This document shows, in pieces, positions 11,101 through 21,370 of a DNA stretch of 22,411 bases. Both the position numbers and the translations under genes were made by a program. This DNA is from Carex sylvatica. Lineage: Eukaryota > Streptophyta > Magnoliopsida > Poales > Cyperaceae. Location: NCBI GenBank assembly GCA_964058845.1, contig CAXKVR010000559.1, positions 1 to 22,411 on the forward strand, in the 5' to 3' direction. The notes beneath the pieces were generated by a model. That model was given only the letters and a program-made list of their open reading frames with translations. It had not been told where the DNA came from and did not search any database. Every line of letters starts with the position of its first letter. Position 1 is the first letter of the stretch.

Positions 11101-11306
11101 TCCTATTTTCAGATGCCATAAACGAGCACAACGAAAGAGAAAATGCTAGAGTTGTTGCTGAAGCAACTGGTAGAACAGAACATCCCCCTCCTCCGAGCCA
11201 ATCATCTAGTTGCCAAACCTCTACAAGTAATGCCTCACCTGCAGTTGGTACCAGTAGAACTAGTCGCATCATTGGTTTTTTGAGACGTGGTGGAAGGGGC
11301 AGATAA
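8151..11306 (+). CDS. MURA-type Mutator transposase (MULE, SWIM zinc finger)
   Basis: Three exons, 8151-10121, 10225-11041 and 11113-11306, join in phase to 993 residues. Introns of 103 and 71 bp begin GTATAT and GTATGT and end TTTAG and TTTCAG. Residues 1-95 form a PB1-like N-terminus (MLVALYVGGKLQKSEDG). A six-copy YDNQGYHQHSP repeat follows (130-194), then an acidic linker. The MuDR DNA-binding domain lies at about 320-390 (NWEYKINKRERTRLVVLCK, PPHTC). The MULE transposase core is at about 518-710: Asp523 in SIDACF, Asp586 in ISDQHKGI, CMQH at 614-617, and Glu705 in NGSESLN as probable third acid. The SWIM finger is Cys821, Cys823, Cys833, His835. The C-terminus is basic (FLRRGGRGR). It would bind the TIRs and cut and rejoin the element in the nucleus. 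The ATG is preceded by an in-frame TAG 18 bases upstream. All key residues are present, so it may be active. Confidence 0.93.
8538..8732 (+). repeat. 33-bp in-frame tandem repeat in the transposase gene
   Basis: Nearly six copies of a 33-bp unit encode YDNQGYHQHSP. Copies start at 8538, 8571, 8604, 8637, 8670 and 8703 (last one partial). Copies four and five are almost identical at the base level while the first two read YDSQGY, so the array grew recently by unit duplication. It encodes a Tyr/Gln/His/Gly-rich, probably disordered segment between the N-terminal and DNA-binding domains. Confidence 0.95.
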
Positions 11307-11652
11307 ACCTGCTATTGTGTGAACTTACTTGTGTTGTGTGAACTTATTTGTTTGGTTTGAACTAAATTATGAACTTTAATTGTGTTGTTGAACTTTAATT
11401 GTAATGTTGGGCTTTTAATATGATATGTAATATTCTGATTTGTTATGATTACGTAGTAACTAATGAGTAGAAATGACGAAATGCTACATACAAAAAGACA
11501 TGCACGCAGATAAGAACGACGAAATGTAAAGTAAACAAAAGATAAAAGCCAACATGAAATATAAAATAAAACAAACCAAGACATATAACACAACAGCTGC
11601 AAACTCAAAATACTACAGTCAGACCTACATCACAATAAAAAAAACTCTGCAA
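11307..11652. other. Convergent 3' ends of the transposase and PMD genes
   Basis: These 346 bp separate the two stop codons and must hold both 3' untranslated regions, which probably overlap as antisense transcripts. The left part repeats TGTGAACTTA and TGAACTTTAATTGT motifs. No open frame continues through. In MuDR the equivalent segment separates mudrA and mudrB. Confidence 0.6.
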
Positions 11653-14600
11653 TCATCCTCGTCGTTTTCTGCCGGAGGGAGACAACCTACGAGCCGCTAT
11701 GCCTTTGCCATCCCTGTGCGGCTGCACGCGCCTCTGCGGACTCGCATCTCCTAAATCCTCCTCCTCCATATCCTCGTCCTCCTCCATATCCTCGTCCTCC
11801 TCTCCCGTATACATGTGATGCGCACCTGTACCGGCTGTCCATGGATCAAATAGACCAGCTGACTCTGCGGGTGCCGGGCCTGTACGTAGCTCCCATGGAT
11901 CTTCCTCCCAGCTTGCAGCATACGTGGCAGGAGGCGTTGTACCAAATAATGCAGAGACAAAGCCATCTGCAGTCTGAGATGCACTCCCTCCAGCCTCGTA
12001 GTCGTGCTCCATCTCCACTCCATATCGTGGCCTGTGGGAGCCAATGTCCTCAGCATCTGTATCGAACGGGGGCAGCTCATCCACGCTAAAACTAGGCTCG
12101 GCATTCCAACGAGGTGCTCCATCCTAAATTGAAATAATGTCAGTTTTGCTACATACAAATAACTCTGCAATAAATAATATAAAACAGTAACTGACCGGGC
12201 CAAGCTCTACCGGAACTCCGTATTTATTTCTGTAAGCGTCCCATCCTTGTGTATTCAACACCCAGTGGTGGAACGCCCAACCCGAGTCATCCTCTACATA
12301 ATTGAAAGTTAAATGAGTTACAACAAATAATTCGGTGAAAATAGAACCATTGTTTGTGTCCTACTTTTAGTATTAACTTGCAATTACCTGCAGGAGGTGG
12401 TGGCATATCCTGAGCGTATATGGCCTCTGGTTGATAATCTGGATTACACGGTGTCTTCTGTATATCCCGCCAATTGATGTTCTCCCCAGAATCGCGCAGC
12501 ATGCCAACGAGGCGGCCTTCAAAACCGCCTGTCTCCACGATTGGTGCAGTGTGCTCAAGCATTTGGCATCCTATATATCGCCAAGCATCCCTCGCCATGC
12601 ACACCAGGCTGTGTCCAACTCCTCTCATAGCTGTCAACATCTGCACACAACATGATTATGACAACACTAAGTAATTAAAATTTGCAATTTGTAATTACAG
12701 TATGTTTAAGTTGTATTTACCGCGCGAGCATTGATCGGACCCCAAGGCATGTAATTGCCAGATGAATCCATCAGTCTATGTCGAAGGTTGTCACCGTAAT
12801 GGCCCGTAAGATAGACTGACGGCATGCCCCATCTCTGGTACCAGACGGCATATCTCAAATCCCCGGGACCAGCACCCACTGACGCTCCCGATGGCGGACT
12901 CCATAACTGCTGATCTGGATGTCGAGCCAAGCCGTACTCCAAGCTGAAATGCTGTCTCCAGTCGACTTTGGGCTTGGTGTGCGCCGTACTATAGGTACAA
13001 TTAATTAGAAATGAGAGAAACGGTGACATTATTAAAGTGATAATAAAATTAAGTACATAGTACTTACTTGTGAAACTTGTCGGTATCATCCTTACCCATC
13101 AGCGGGTTATCCGGAATGAAAGCATCCAAGCCAAATTGTCGAGACACCCGATCGGGATAGTGATACTCCACTATCCAGAAACAAACGACTGGTCCCCGAT
13201 AATACCATAGTCGTGTCTGCTCCAGTGTCAGCGGGCTCAGCCATCTACGCTGATACCATGTACGATACGGAAACCAATCGACATTCGCATCTCGGAGCAT
13301 CTGGAGCTGACCCCGAACATAAGAAACCCCCCTGCCTGTTTCTTCATAACTCTGATGACAGCCCCATATGGCACCGTACGCGGGGCATCTGTCTGGGGTA
13401 GGAACTCCCCATCGGGGATGTGGCAATGGTATAACTGGCCGATTTACAGGAAGATGTGACCACGACCAATGCTGTAGCAGAAGAAGCGGTCCAAAAATCT
13501 GTTTATTCCTCACCTGAAAATTTAACTTAAAATAAAATCTTGGTGCGTCTTATTCAACTTTCAATTACAACGTATATTAATACAGACTTACCAGACAGGC
13601 ATGACACAGGCCTCTGTATAAGTGGGCGAGGACACCTCCACCCCAGTTCCATCTCGATTCTTTCTCCATGTTTCTCAGCAGGGAGAGGTACATAATCGGG
13701 ACCGCATCACCGCTGGAATCCTCGAACATGACAGCACCACACAAATCCAGCACATACGCCCTAGTATACCTGCAATATAAAATAATCAATATAAATAATT
13801 GAGATTGTTGATTAACTACTAAGTTACTTTAACGAGTGTAATGGTACCTCCTGACCGCCTCAATGTCAGCAGTCTCAGGAAATATCTGATTCTGAAAGAA
13901 GTGAGACCGGAGTGCCTTTAGAGAAATACAGTACCCAGAATACCGGAACTCCTCCTCCTCCTCCCCCTTCTTCTTCTTCTTCTTCAATTTCTTCTGCAGA
14001 TTCTTTGGATCACACCCTAACAACTCCGGTATCATCCTCTGCAGGTTTGGATGGTCTGAGATGCCACCTATGGGCTCGCCATCAATGGGTAAACCCCATA
14101 ATGCGCTCACATCACCAAGGGTGACTGTCATCTCCCCGACCGGAAGATGAAATGTATGAGTCTCAGGTCGCCATCTCTCCGCTAGACCATGCATCAGAGA
14201 CTGATCGATCTTACTCTGCGGCATAGTGGCAAGCTGATACAACCCAAGGTTCAAGAGGCATCGCTGCATTTCTTCATGGGGAACGAACGGAATCTCAGAC
14301 CTGCGGTGCCTCACCGTAAGCATGACATCATCCTGTATTTATTATCAATTTATGAGACTCAAATCGTGTCATTTTTTTAGTATTATTTATTTACATTAAG
14401 TATAAAAATCACGTACCTCAAGAGATGCCAATGAGACGCGGTGCTTAACATGATGGGTCCATAGAAGAGGACTAAATGTGTCAGGATCATGCGCACCATC
14501 TGTAAAACCAGCCTGAGAACCCGCTCCAATCGGATCCTCATATGACGACGGACCCTCTCCAATCGGATCCACCGAGGACGTGCCCGCTACACTCGGATCC

Positions 14601-14674
14601 ACAGCATCTGGACCCGCTGCAGCCGGATCCGCTGCAGGTGCAGCTCGTACTCCCCACCGTCTAGATCTGGGCAT
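11653..14674 (-). CDS. Plant mobile domain (PMD) protein, MAIN/MAIL1-like, carried by the MULE
   Basis: Eight exons join in phase on the minus strand: 14417-14674, 13848-14332, 13592-13769, 13068-13513, 12721-12988, 12388-12640, 12196-12293, 11653-12123. All introns are GT-AG and 72-94 bp. The product is 818 residues. Residues 1-86 are Ala/Pro/Asp-rich with a 10-11-residue repeat (VDPIGEGPSS type). The PMD fold follows: NLGLYQLATM 114-123, ERWRPETHTFHLP 138-150, VTLGDVSALWGLPIDGEP 156-173, RAYVLDLCGAVMF, GPLLLLQHWSW, and an HTKPKVDWRQH segment. A Lys/Glu run (200-214) interrupts the domain. The C-terminus has an acidic EEDEDMEEDEDMEEED run, then basic RRLSPSGRKRRG. Host PMD proteins MAIN and MAIL1 act in the nucleus in silencing, splicing and genome integrity. 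What transposon copies do is not known. It sits where MuDR has mudrB. No break is seen. Confidence 0.9.
13949..13996 (-). repeat. Trinucleotide run encoding Lys/Glu block in the PMD domain
   Basis: Plus-strand CTC and TTC triplet runs encode a poly-Lys stretch followed by poly-Glu at residues 200-214 of the PMD protein. Triplet slippage inside the domain is the simplest origin. Confidence 0.85.
14520..14637 (-). repeat. 30-33-bp in-frame repeat in PMD exon 1
   Basis: CGGATCC recurs at 14531, 14564, 14594 and 14624, each time within a similar 30-33-base unit (plus-strand CCGCTCCAATCGGATCC type). The units encode DP-centred Gly/Ala/Pro/Ser repeats in the N-terminal tail. Confidence 0.85.
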
Positions 14675-15081
14675 ACTACATTTACAAAAAAAATCCATAT
14701 TAATCAACCACAAATTTTAAAAATTAAAATTAATTCGAAATTTGAAACAATTTATAAATATTTTCAACCAAATTCAAACCCTAATTGAACTGCAAATTCA
14801 AGCAATTCAAACCCTAAAATAGTATGAAATTCAAACCCTGAAATTCAATAAACTTTTATATAGTATGAAATTCACTTTTAAAAATAAAAATTATTGTGAA
14901 AATCGACAAACAAATAATATTTGGAAAAAACATAAGTATGCATATATTTTTTTAAAATATTGATAATTTACTTGCAAAAAAGAATGTAATTTTTAAACAA
15001 ATTTTCATATACTTTAAAATAATTTGTTTTACTTAAAATTAATTTATATTGATATATACATGTGTTTCTTCAACATCACCA

Positions 15082-15153
15082 AAACTATAATATATTATAA
15101 CAATAAAATTATAATATATTATAACAATAAAATTGTAATATATTATAACATAT
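15082..15153. repeat. Three copies of a 24-bp AT-rich unit
   Basis: ATAATATATTATAACAATAA recurs three times with a 24-bp period; the third copy is slightly diverged. Confidence 0.85.
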
Positions 15154-15390
15154 TATATATGGAAACAAAATTGTGTAATTTTTTTTTAAATATTACAATA
15201 ATTTATTATTTTATTCTCAATCCCCTCTAAATATTCAATTTTATCTATTGATGTAATCAAATAGTTAACTCTTTAATGTAGTCAAATACATAAATTATCT
15301 ACCTACGATCTTTTCTCAAAAAAATAAAAAATGCATAACTTATATACTAAATGACATATTTTATATAATCACACAATATATATTTCCATT

Positions 15391-16690
15391 TGATAAAATT
15401 TGACGTTTCACTAAATTTTGCATGGAAGAATTACTGTTTTCTCAAAGAAAAAAATTCATAATTTAATAGCATTTATAATTTTAAAATTTAATCCCGCAAT
15501 TCTCGCAATTTAATAGCATTTATAATTTCAAAAAAAAAAATATTATTTCTGCAAATTAGTTGGAATTTTTTTCCTTGATAAGATTTGACGTTTCACTAAA
15601 TTTTGCATGTAAGAATTACCGTTTTTACCTCAAAGAAAAAAATACATAATTTAATAGCATTTATAATTTTAAAATTTAATCCCGCAATTCCCGCAATTTA
15701 ATAACATTTACATAATTTAATAGCATTTACATAATTTAATAGCATTTATAATTTCAAAAGAAAATACATTATTTCTGCAAATTAGTTGGAATTTTTTTCC
15801 TTGATAAGATTTGACGTTTCACTAAATTTTGCATGTAAGAATTACCGTTTTTACCTCAAAGAAAAAAATACATAATTTAATAGCATTTATAATTTTAAAA
15901 TTTAATCCCGCAATTCCCGCAATTTAATAACATTTACATAATTTAATAGCATTTACATAATTTAATAGCATTTACATAATTTAATAGCATTTATAATTTC
16001 AAAAGAAAATACATTATTTCTGCAAATTAGTTGGAATTTTTTTCCTTGATAAGATTTGACGTTTCACTAAATTTTGCATGTAAGAATTACCGTTTTTACC
16101 TCAAAGAAAAAAAATTCATAATTTAATAGCATTTATAATTTTAAAATTTAATCCCGCAATTCCCGCAATTTAATAACATTTACATAATTTAATAGCATTT
16201 ACATAATTTAATAGCATTTATAATTTCAAAAGAAAATACATTATTTCTGCAAATTAGTTGGAATTTTTTTCCTTGATAAGATTTGACGTTTCACTAATTT
16301 TTGCATGTAAGAATTACCGTTTTTACCTCAAAGAAAAAAAATACATAATTTAATAGTATTTATAATTTTAAAATTTAATCCCGCAATTCCCGCAATTTAA
16401 TAACATTTACATAATTTAATAGCATTTACATAATTTAATAGCATTTATAATTTCAAAAAAAAATACATTATTTCTGCAAATTAGTTGGAATTTTTTTCCT
16501 TGATAAGATTTGACGTTTCACTAAATTTTGCATGTAAGAATTACCGTTTTTACCTCAAAGAAAATAAATACATAATTTAATAGCATTTATAATTTTAAAA
16601 TTTAATCCCGCAATTCCCGCAATTTAATAACATTTACATAATTTAATAGCATTTACATAATTTAATAGCATTTATAATTTCAAAAAAAAA
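15391..16690. repeat. Tandem array of ~226-bp units with nested 19-bp repeats
   Basis: The anchor TTTGACGTTTCACTAA recurs six times, with TGACG at about 15401, 15586, 15812, 16057, 16284 and 16511. Spacings are about 185, 226, 245, 227 and 227 bp. The 245-bp unit has one extra copy of a nested 19-bp element (CATTTACATAATTTAATAG); the first unit lacks some of them. Units 2-6 are nearly identical over most of their length. A degenerate tail runs to about 16758. No coding potential. Confidence 0.95.
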
Positions 16691-16893
16691 TACATAATTA
16701 CCGCAATTATAATTTCAAAATTTAATACCGCAATTTCTGCAATTTAATAGCATTTATTAATAACTCCCAATTTCCATAATTCGTGACATTATACCAATTC
16801 TAACAATTCATAATCGAATCGAATTTAACAATTACACAACTTAATTACATTTACATAAGTTACACAATCGAATAGAATTCAACAATTACACAA

Positions 16894-17196
16894 TTTCATC
16901 ACAATCGAGTCGAACCGAATCGATTTGAATCGAATCGAACCAAATCAACCGAATCGATTTGAATCGAATCGAACCGAATCAACCGAATCAATTCGATTTC
17001 AATAATTACACAATTTAATCACAATCGAATCGATTTTAACCGAATCGAACCAAATCGATTTTAACCGAATCGAACCGAATCGATTTTAACCGAATCGAAC
17101 CGAATCGATTTTAACCGAATTGATTTGAATCGAATCGAACCGAATCAACTCGATTTCAACAATTACACAACTTAATCGCATTCAATCGAATCGAAA
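16894..17196. repeat. AATCGA-rich repeat with exact 25-bp period core
   Basis: The stretch is built of CGAATCGAACCGAATCGATT variants. CGATTTTAAC recurs at 17031, 17056, 17081 and 17106, exactly 25 bp apart. The repeat stops a few bases before the donor of the PMD leader intron. It raises the local density of CG dinucleotides in otherwise AT-rich sequence. Confidence 0.9.
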
Positions 17197-17202
17197 ACTT
17201 AC

Positions 17203-17443
17203 CCGAGAGAAATGGAGCAATTCCAACGAGGTAGACCGCGGAGAGTTGCGGATTCGTGGGCGGGGAGGTACGAGCGAGAGAGAGAGTGAGCGAGCGAGGG
17301 AGAGGAGAGGAGTGGCGTAGCAGCGGCGGAGACAAGGGCGGAGCACCGGCGGCGGGGGTGGGGGCGGACTTGGCTGGGGCTGGGGTTTTTTTTTTCTTTT
17401 TCCTGGTTCTGGTGCGGAGGGGAGGCAGAGAGGGCTGCTGGGG
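17203..17443 (-). promoter_or_regulatory. GC-rich leader exon/promoter-proximal region of the PMD gene
   Basis: Between the right TIR and the donor at 17203 lies a GC-rich stretch, read on the minus strand as CCGCCGCCGG, then CT-rich runs (CTCTCTCTCTCGCTCG). Pyrimidine-rich tracts are common in plant 5' leaders. It contrasts sharply with the AT-rich intron beside it. It could be a captured host-gene leader, since MULEs often acquire GC-rich gene pieces, but I cannot identify a source. Confidence 0.45.
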
Positions 17444-17671
17444 TTAAATGCTGCATAGTGGACCGCCCGCCCCTGGGGCGGTTTGCTCACCAATGGACCG
17501 CCCGCAGTGGGGGCGGTTTGGTCTCTCTGTGGCCCGCCCGAGGCCCAGGCGGGTTGGTTGATTTTTGGGCCGCCCCGGGCCCGAGCGGTTGGGTTATTTT
17601 TAAAAAAAAAAATTGGTTAAGGTTATTTTTAAAATTTAGTTTTGTTTTTTGGGTATTAATAAAAATGGCCG
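17444..17671 (-). repeat. Right terminal inverted repeat of the MULE
   Basis: This is the reverse complement of the left TIR with about 98% identity, ending TATTAATAAAAATGGCCG. The same four GC-rich palindromic modules are present. It presumably also supplies the promoter for the PMD gene. Confidence 0.92.
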
Positions 17672-17680
17672 AAAATATCG
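17672..17680. repeat. Right 9-bp target-site duplication of the MULE
   Basis: AAAATATCG directly follows the right TIR and pairs with AATATATCG on the left, one mismatch in nine. Confidence 0.8.
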
Positions 17681-19899
17681 CAACCTCGGAAACCAATTAA
17701 ATTCCGAGAAATCAATAAAAGAAGTCTAAATTTGAAAAACACTGGTCAATCTTGAATTTACGACAATCACACTGCCAAATAATTATAAATCATCTGATTG
17801 GTTCGAATAAAACGTTAAAACTTTGGATGAAATAATTAAAATAACTTTGCAAACAATTAATTTTAGTTGGACACAGGGTGAAACTAGAATTTGAGTATAG
17901 GAAGTAAAGATGACAGGTGTTAATATATATAAAAGAAATAAATTAGTAAAAAAATTAGTTGATTAACTCTTCCAAAATTTCTAAAATTTCATTTCTTTTA
18001 TTGTATCTAGATAATTGATAATAAAATTTTAAAAAGTTAGAGTGGCTTAACACTCTCCAACTAAGTCTATGTTCCGTTGCACTCGAAATAAAATATTTTT
18101 TTCAAACACATGATTTAATTGGAGCAAAAACGTTGCTCGTTGTTTGGACTTTTTTTTTTAACTTTTTCTAGTATAGATGATGTACTATGTTTTTATGTTC
18201 AAATTTGATAAGAAGAATGATATGGCTAGTTTTCTTTAAATTTTAACGTCGAAAAAGGACCTTTTTGATTGAAATTTGTTAGTCATATTTAACATATATC
18301 GGCAAAAACAAAATTGTAAAATACTAAAATATTGTGACATAACTTTGGTAAGAAAAATTAAAGTTTATAACTTCGGGACAAAATTAATTTAACCTCCTAT
18401 ATCTATGTGGCATGATTTGGTCAAAACCAACAAGATTTTTTCCTGATAAAAAATTCAAAAGTTCAATGCAACTTTGTTGGGAAATGATTTTGGCTGAATG
18501 AGATTTAGTTTTGAGAAGGATTTAATTTTAGACAACTAAGGCCTAGTGAAAAGAGGAGGTGAATGTGAAAATCAAATATGTAATTAGTTGGATTTTTCAA
18601 AATAGTTTTGGTGGTAAAAAACGAACGATGTGAAAAAAAAATTGTGAGAAGAGTGAGTAAATTTTATATGTTTATAATAAAATAAAAAAATGCAGACAAC
18701 AAGAGAAAGAAGCTAGAAAATAATTTAATTTTCATTTCAACCTTGTTTTTAAATGAGCATTATCGCCTTGCTTAAAATAATACAACAATGAAAATGAAGA
18801 TAAAATAAAATAAGACATTTTCCTAAAAGACTTGACAAAATAAATTATATTTAAAATAATAAACTTGGACGCTAAAAAAAAGTAATTTATCATCCTGTCT
18901 TATGACTCATACGACAAACATTATCAACTTCAGAGACCCCAAATATAATTATATGAACTCAATTATGTAGAGAATGAAAAGTTGGGATAGTGGTAACAAG
19001 ATGGAGGGTATTTTGTTAGTTATTCAATTTATAACAACCTTTTGAAAAGAAAAAAAAAAAAAGGAGAAGTCACAGTATGTAAAGGGTGTATGTTGTTGTA
19101 TAATTATTTTCTAGTTTTAATAGTATTTTCAGATCAATTTTAAATTACTAGAAAAGGCAAAGAGAAAGTTCATTGTGCAAGTTTCCATTCCGTGCGCCGA
19201 CAGTTTATTTATCCGGTATTGTAGTAAGTATTATTTGATAATAGAATTTGACATATTCAAATTGTTTGATTGATATTGAAGCACGTACTAAATGTTATGT
19301 GTCTCTTATAAAACAATGTATACCATATAGATTATATAAAACAATGTTGGATTTTCTATTTAATTATTTGTAAGATGTTAGGAACTTAGGATGGTCAGAT
19401 TAAAACAAAGTCAAGAATCTTTTATTTACCTACTACGTTTATTTCTATATTAAAATACTGGTTTATTAATTATGTCGTTCTTCTATGCAATGCTTTCCAT
19501 TGAATATTTTATAGGAAGCGTCTAATTAATTGTCCACAGACTTTTGTTCACCATTTGTCTACAAATTTAACTTGCACGAATACTATAAAACTACTTATAC
19601 ATGCGGTATAATTATACAATATCACATAAAATATATCAATGAATCACAAAACATCCAGCAACTATTCAAAGTAGTCCCATGATAGTTAGAAACAGATGAC
19701 AACTTGCACAACATGAAAAAAAAATATACTTTCAAACTGTACATTCCAAAATTACAATTATAGGAAGTTATTGGCAGTTAGTGTTAGTTATTAGCAGTTA
19801 TTTTGATCCAAAAAAAAATGATAAAAAGGCAAAATTAAATTTTTTAATTATTTTTTCTCGATTTAATGAACACAAATAAATTATCAAAATAATGAATAC
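17681..19899. other. AT-rich intergenic sequence without recognisable genes
   Basis: I see no coding frame, RNA gene or clear repeat family across these 2.2 kb. Homopolymer A/T runs are common. The first bases are the pre-insertion flank of the MULE. Confidence 0.6.
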
Positions 19900-20360
19900 T
19901 GTAAAATTAACCACTTTAACTATAAAAATAAAATGTACAGACTATAAAATTACAGGCATGCAAAATTTACAGATGAAAACGATAAAATAAAATGTTGAAA
20001 AATATCAAGTTAAACTGTGAAATCCAAAGGTAAAAAATTATAAAATTACAAAATTGTAAAATTAGAAGATTAAATAAAATTTTAAAAATGTCAATTTTCA
20101 ATACTATAAAATTGTAAATTTAAAATGTGAAAATAAAAAGTAAAAACTATAAATTTACAACAATGTAAAATTAGAAGATGAAAACAATTAAATACAATTT
20201 AAAAAATATAAATTTTAAATATTATAAAATTGTGAATTGAAACTGTGAAAACAAAATGTAAAAACTATAAAATTTCAATAATGTAAAATAAGCATATGAA
20301 AAGGATAAAATAAAATAGAAAAAATACAAATTTTCAACTTAAACTACAAAAATAAAACAT
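19900..20360. repeat. Degenerate tandem repeat, roughly 100-119-bp unit
   Basis: A unit with AAACTGTGAAAA, ACTATAAAATT, AATGTAAAATTAGAAGATGA and AAAATATAAATTTT recurs at about 19917, 20011, 20121, 20239 and 20338. Copies are diverged and unit length drifts. No coding function is evident. Confidence 0.65.
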
Positions 20361-20660
20361 TCAACATGCAAACAATTAATATTGTAAAATTTCTAAATCT
20401 AAACTATAAATCAATTCCATGTATACTGTAAAATTTATAAATCTATACATACATCCATCATGTGTTCAACAAAATCATAATATTCATCACACACAGCATC
20501 TGTTCAACACAAAACATAATATTCACCACAAAATAACAAACCTAATTATATTATTCAACATTCAGAATAGCATCAAAAAAACTATGAAAAAATAACTTCT
20601 ACATTCAAATCGACGACATTACGAATTCAGCCTCCCTGTTTGATAATTTTTGTAAAATAT

Positions 20661-20745
20661 TGTAGAGCCATAAGATGAATACTGTAAAGCCACAAAATGA
20701 ATACTGTAAAACAACAAGGTCAATATTGTAAAATAACAAGATGAA
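20661..20745. repeat. Short ATGAATACTGTAAA-type repeats, 22-23 bp unit
   Basis: About four imperfect copies: AGATGAATACTGTAAAGCCA, AATGAATACTGTAAAACAAC, GGTCAATATTGTAAAATAAC, then a partial AAGATGAAC. Confidence 0.7.
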
Positions 20746-21067
20746 CAGTCGATCCATCAAAAATTAAAAGCCAAACCAGATCGACAGCTGACATATTAGA
20801 TCAAATTAGATCAGACTTAAAGTATTACCAGATCAGATCAAGATCAACCATAATCTCCTTAAAACTAAACTAGATAATAGGGAGATTATGCAATTACATG
20901 AACCTTCGTAAAATGCCACTAGGAAAGGAAAAAATTAGGTACTAAAAATAACATAAATGCATGAATTGTCAATGTCTCTTCAACCAGATCGACAAAGCGG
21001 GGATAAGACATCATCTTGTTGATGGCTGGACTATCGCGGCCATCGCTGCTGTCATGGCTGTTGCTGC

Positions 21068-21370
21068 CGTTGCTGTGCATCGCATCCGGCGAAACGAATT
21101 TTCAGAGATTGGAGAAGGAATTTTTCAGAGATCTGAACGCTGTGCATCGCATCTGCTGAAAAACAATTTTTCGGAGATAAAAAATGTCATAAACAAATTA
21201 TATAAGAATAAAGAAAATGTCATTGTGCTTACTATATAAAAAGAAAAAAGAAAAAGTTATAGATTGAAGAAAGCGACAAATTGAAAAATCAAATTTTAAG
21301 AGATTGGAGGAGGAATTTTCAAAGATGCCGTCGCTGTGCATCGCTTCCGCTGAAAAAGGAATTTTCAGAT
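21068..21370. repeat. Three copies of a GCTGTGCATCGC-containing unit
   Basis: GCTGTGCATCGC followed by (A/T)TC(C/T)G and then GAA...GAATTTTCAGA-like sequence occurs at about 21073, 21139 and 21330. Copies are 40-60 bp and diverged. The local GC content is above the surroundings. No protein family is recognisable in any frame. Confidence 0.55.

Larger units (their letters stand above)
14676..17202 (-). other. PMD gene leader intron, 2.5 kb, repeat-filled
   Basis: A minus-strand acceptor (TTTGTAAATGTAG) lies one base before the PMD ATG, and a strong donor (CTCGG|GTAAGTTT) lies at 17203 next to a GC-rich leader. If spliced, this removes 2,527 bp. No open frame of interest is inside. 14676-15390 is AT-rich single-copy sequence apart from a 24-bp triplicate at 15082-15153. 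The rest holds two tandem arrays listed separately. The splicing is inferred. Confidence 0.5.
7273..17671. mobile_element. Complete autonomous-looking Mutator-like element with transposase and PMD genes
   Basis: The element is 10,399 bp, bounded by long terminal inverted repeats (7273-7500 and 17444-17671) and flanked by a 9-bp target duplication. It holds a MURA-type transposase gene on the plus strand (8151-11306) and a plant mobile domain gene on the minus strand (11653-14674), tail to tail with 346 bp between the stop codons. Both reading frames rebuild without stops or frameshifts. The TIRs differ by about four substitutions and one homopolymer length change, so insertion was probably recent. 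This is the MuDR layout, with PMD in place of mudrB. PMD genes in MULEs have been reported in plants (established knowledge). Whether this copy moves cannot be read from sequence. Confidence 0.93.

Noticed and set aside
11653..14674. PMD gene as a host gene captured by the MULE and broken
   Set aside because: The frame is complete, introns are short and uniform, and it sits in the standard second-gene position; it is more likely a resident element gene.
15024..15230. 68-aa Tyr/Ile/Asn-rich frame
   Set aside because: It is a translation of a 24-bp AT repeat inside an intron.
15391..16690. CRISPR-like or satellite centromere array
   Set aside because: The units are head-to-tail copies without unique spacers, the host is a plant, and the array lies inside a bounded transposon.
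17182..17493. 103-aa Pro/Ser-rich minus-strand frame
   Set aside because: It crosses from the TIR into GC- and CT-rich leader sequence and over a strong splice donor; composition explains the open frame.
20961..21239. 92-aa plus-strand frame with Ala/Val-rich start
   Set aside because: No recognisable domain; it overlaps a non-coding repeat motif and lacks upstream or downstream gene signals.
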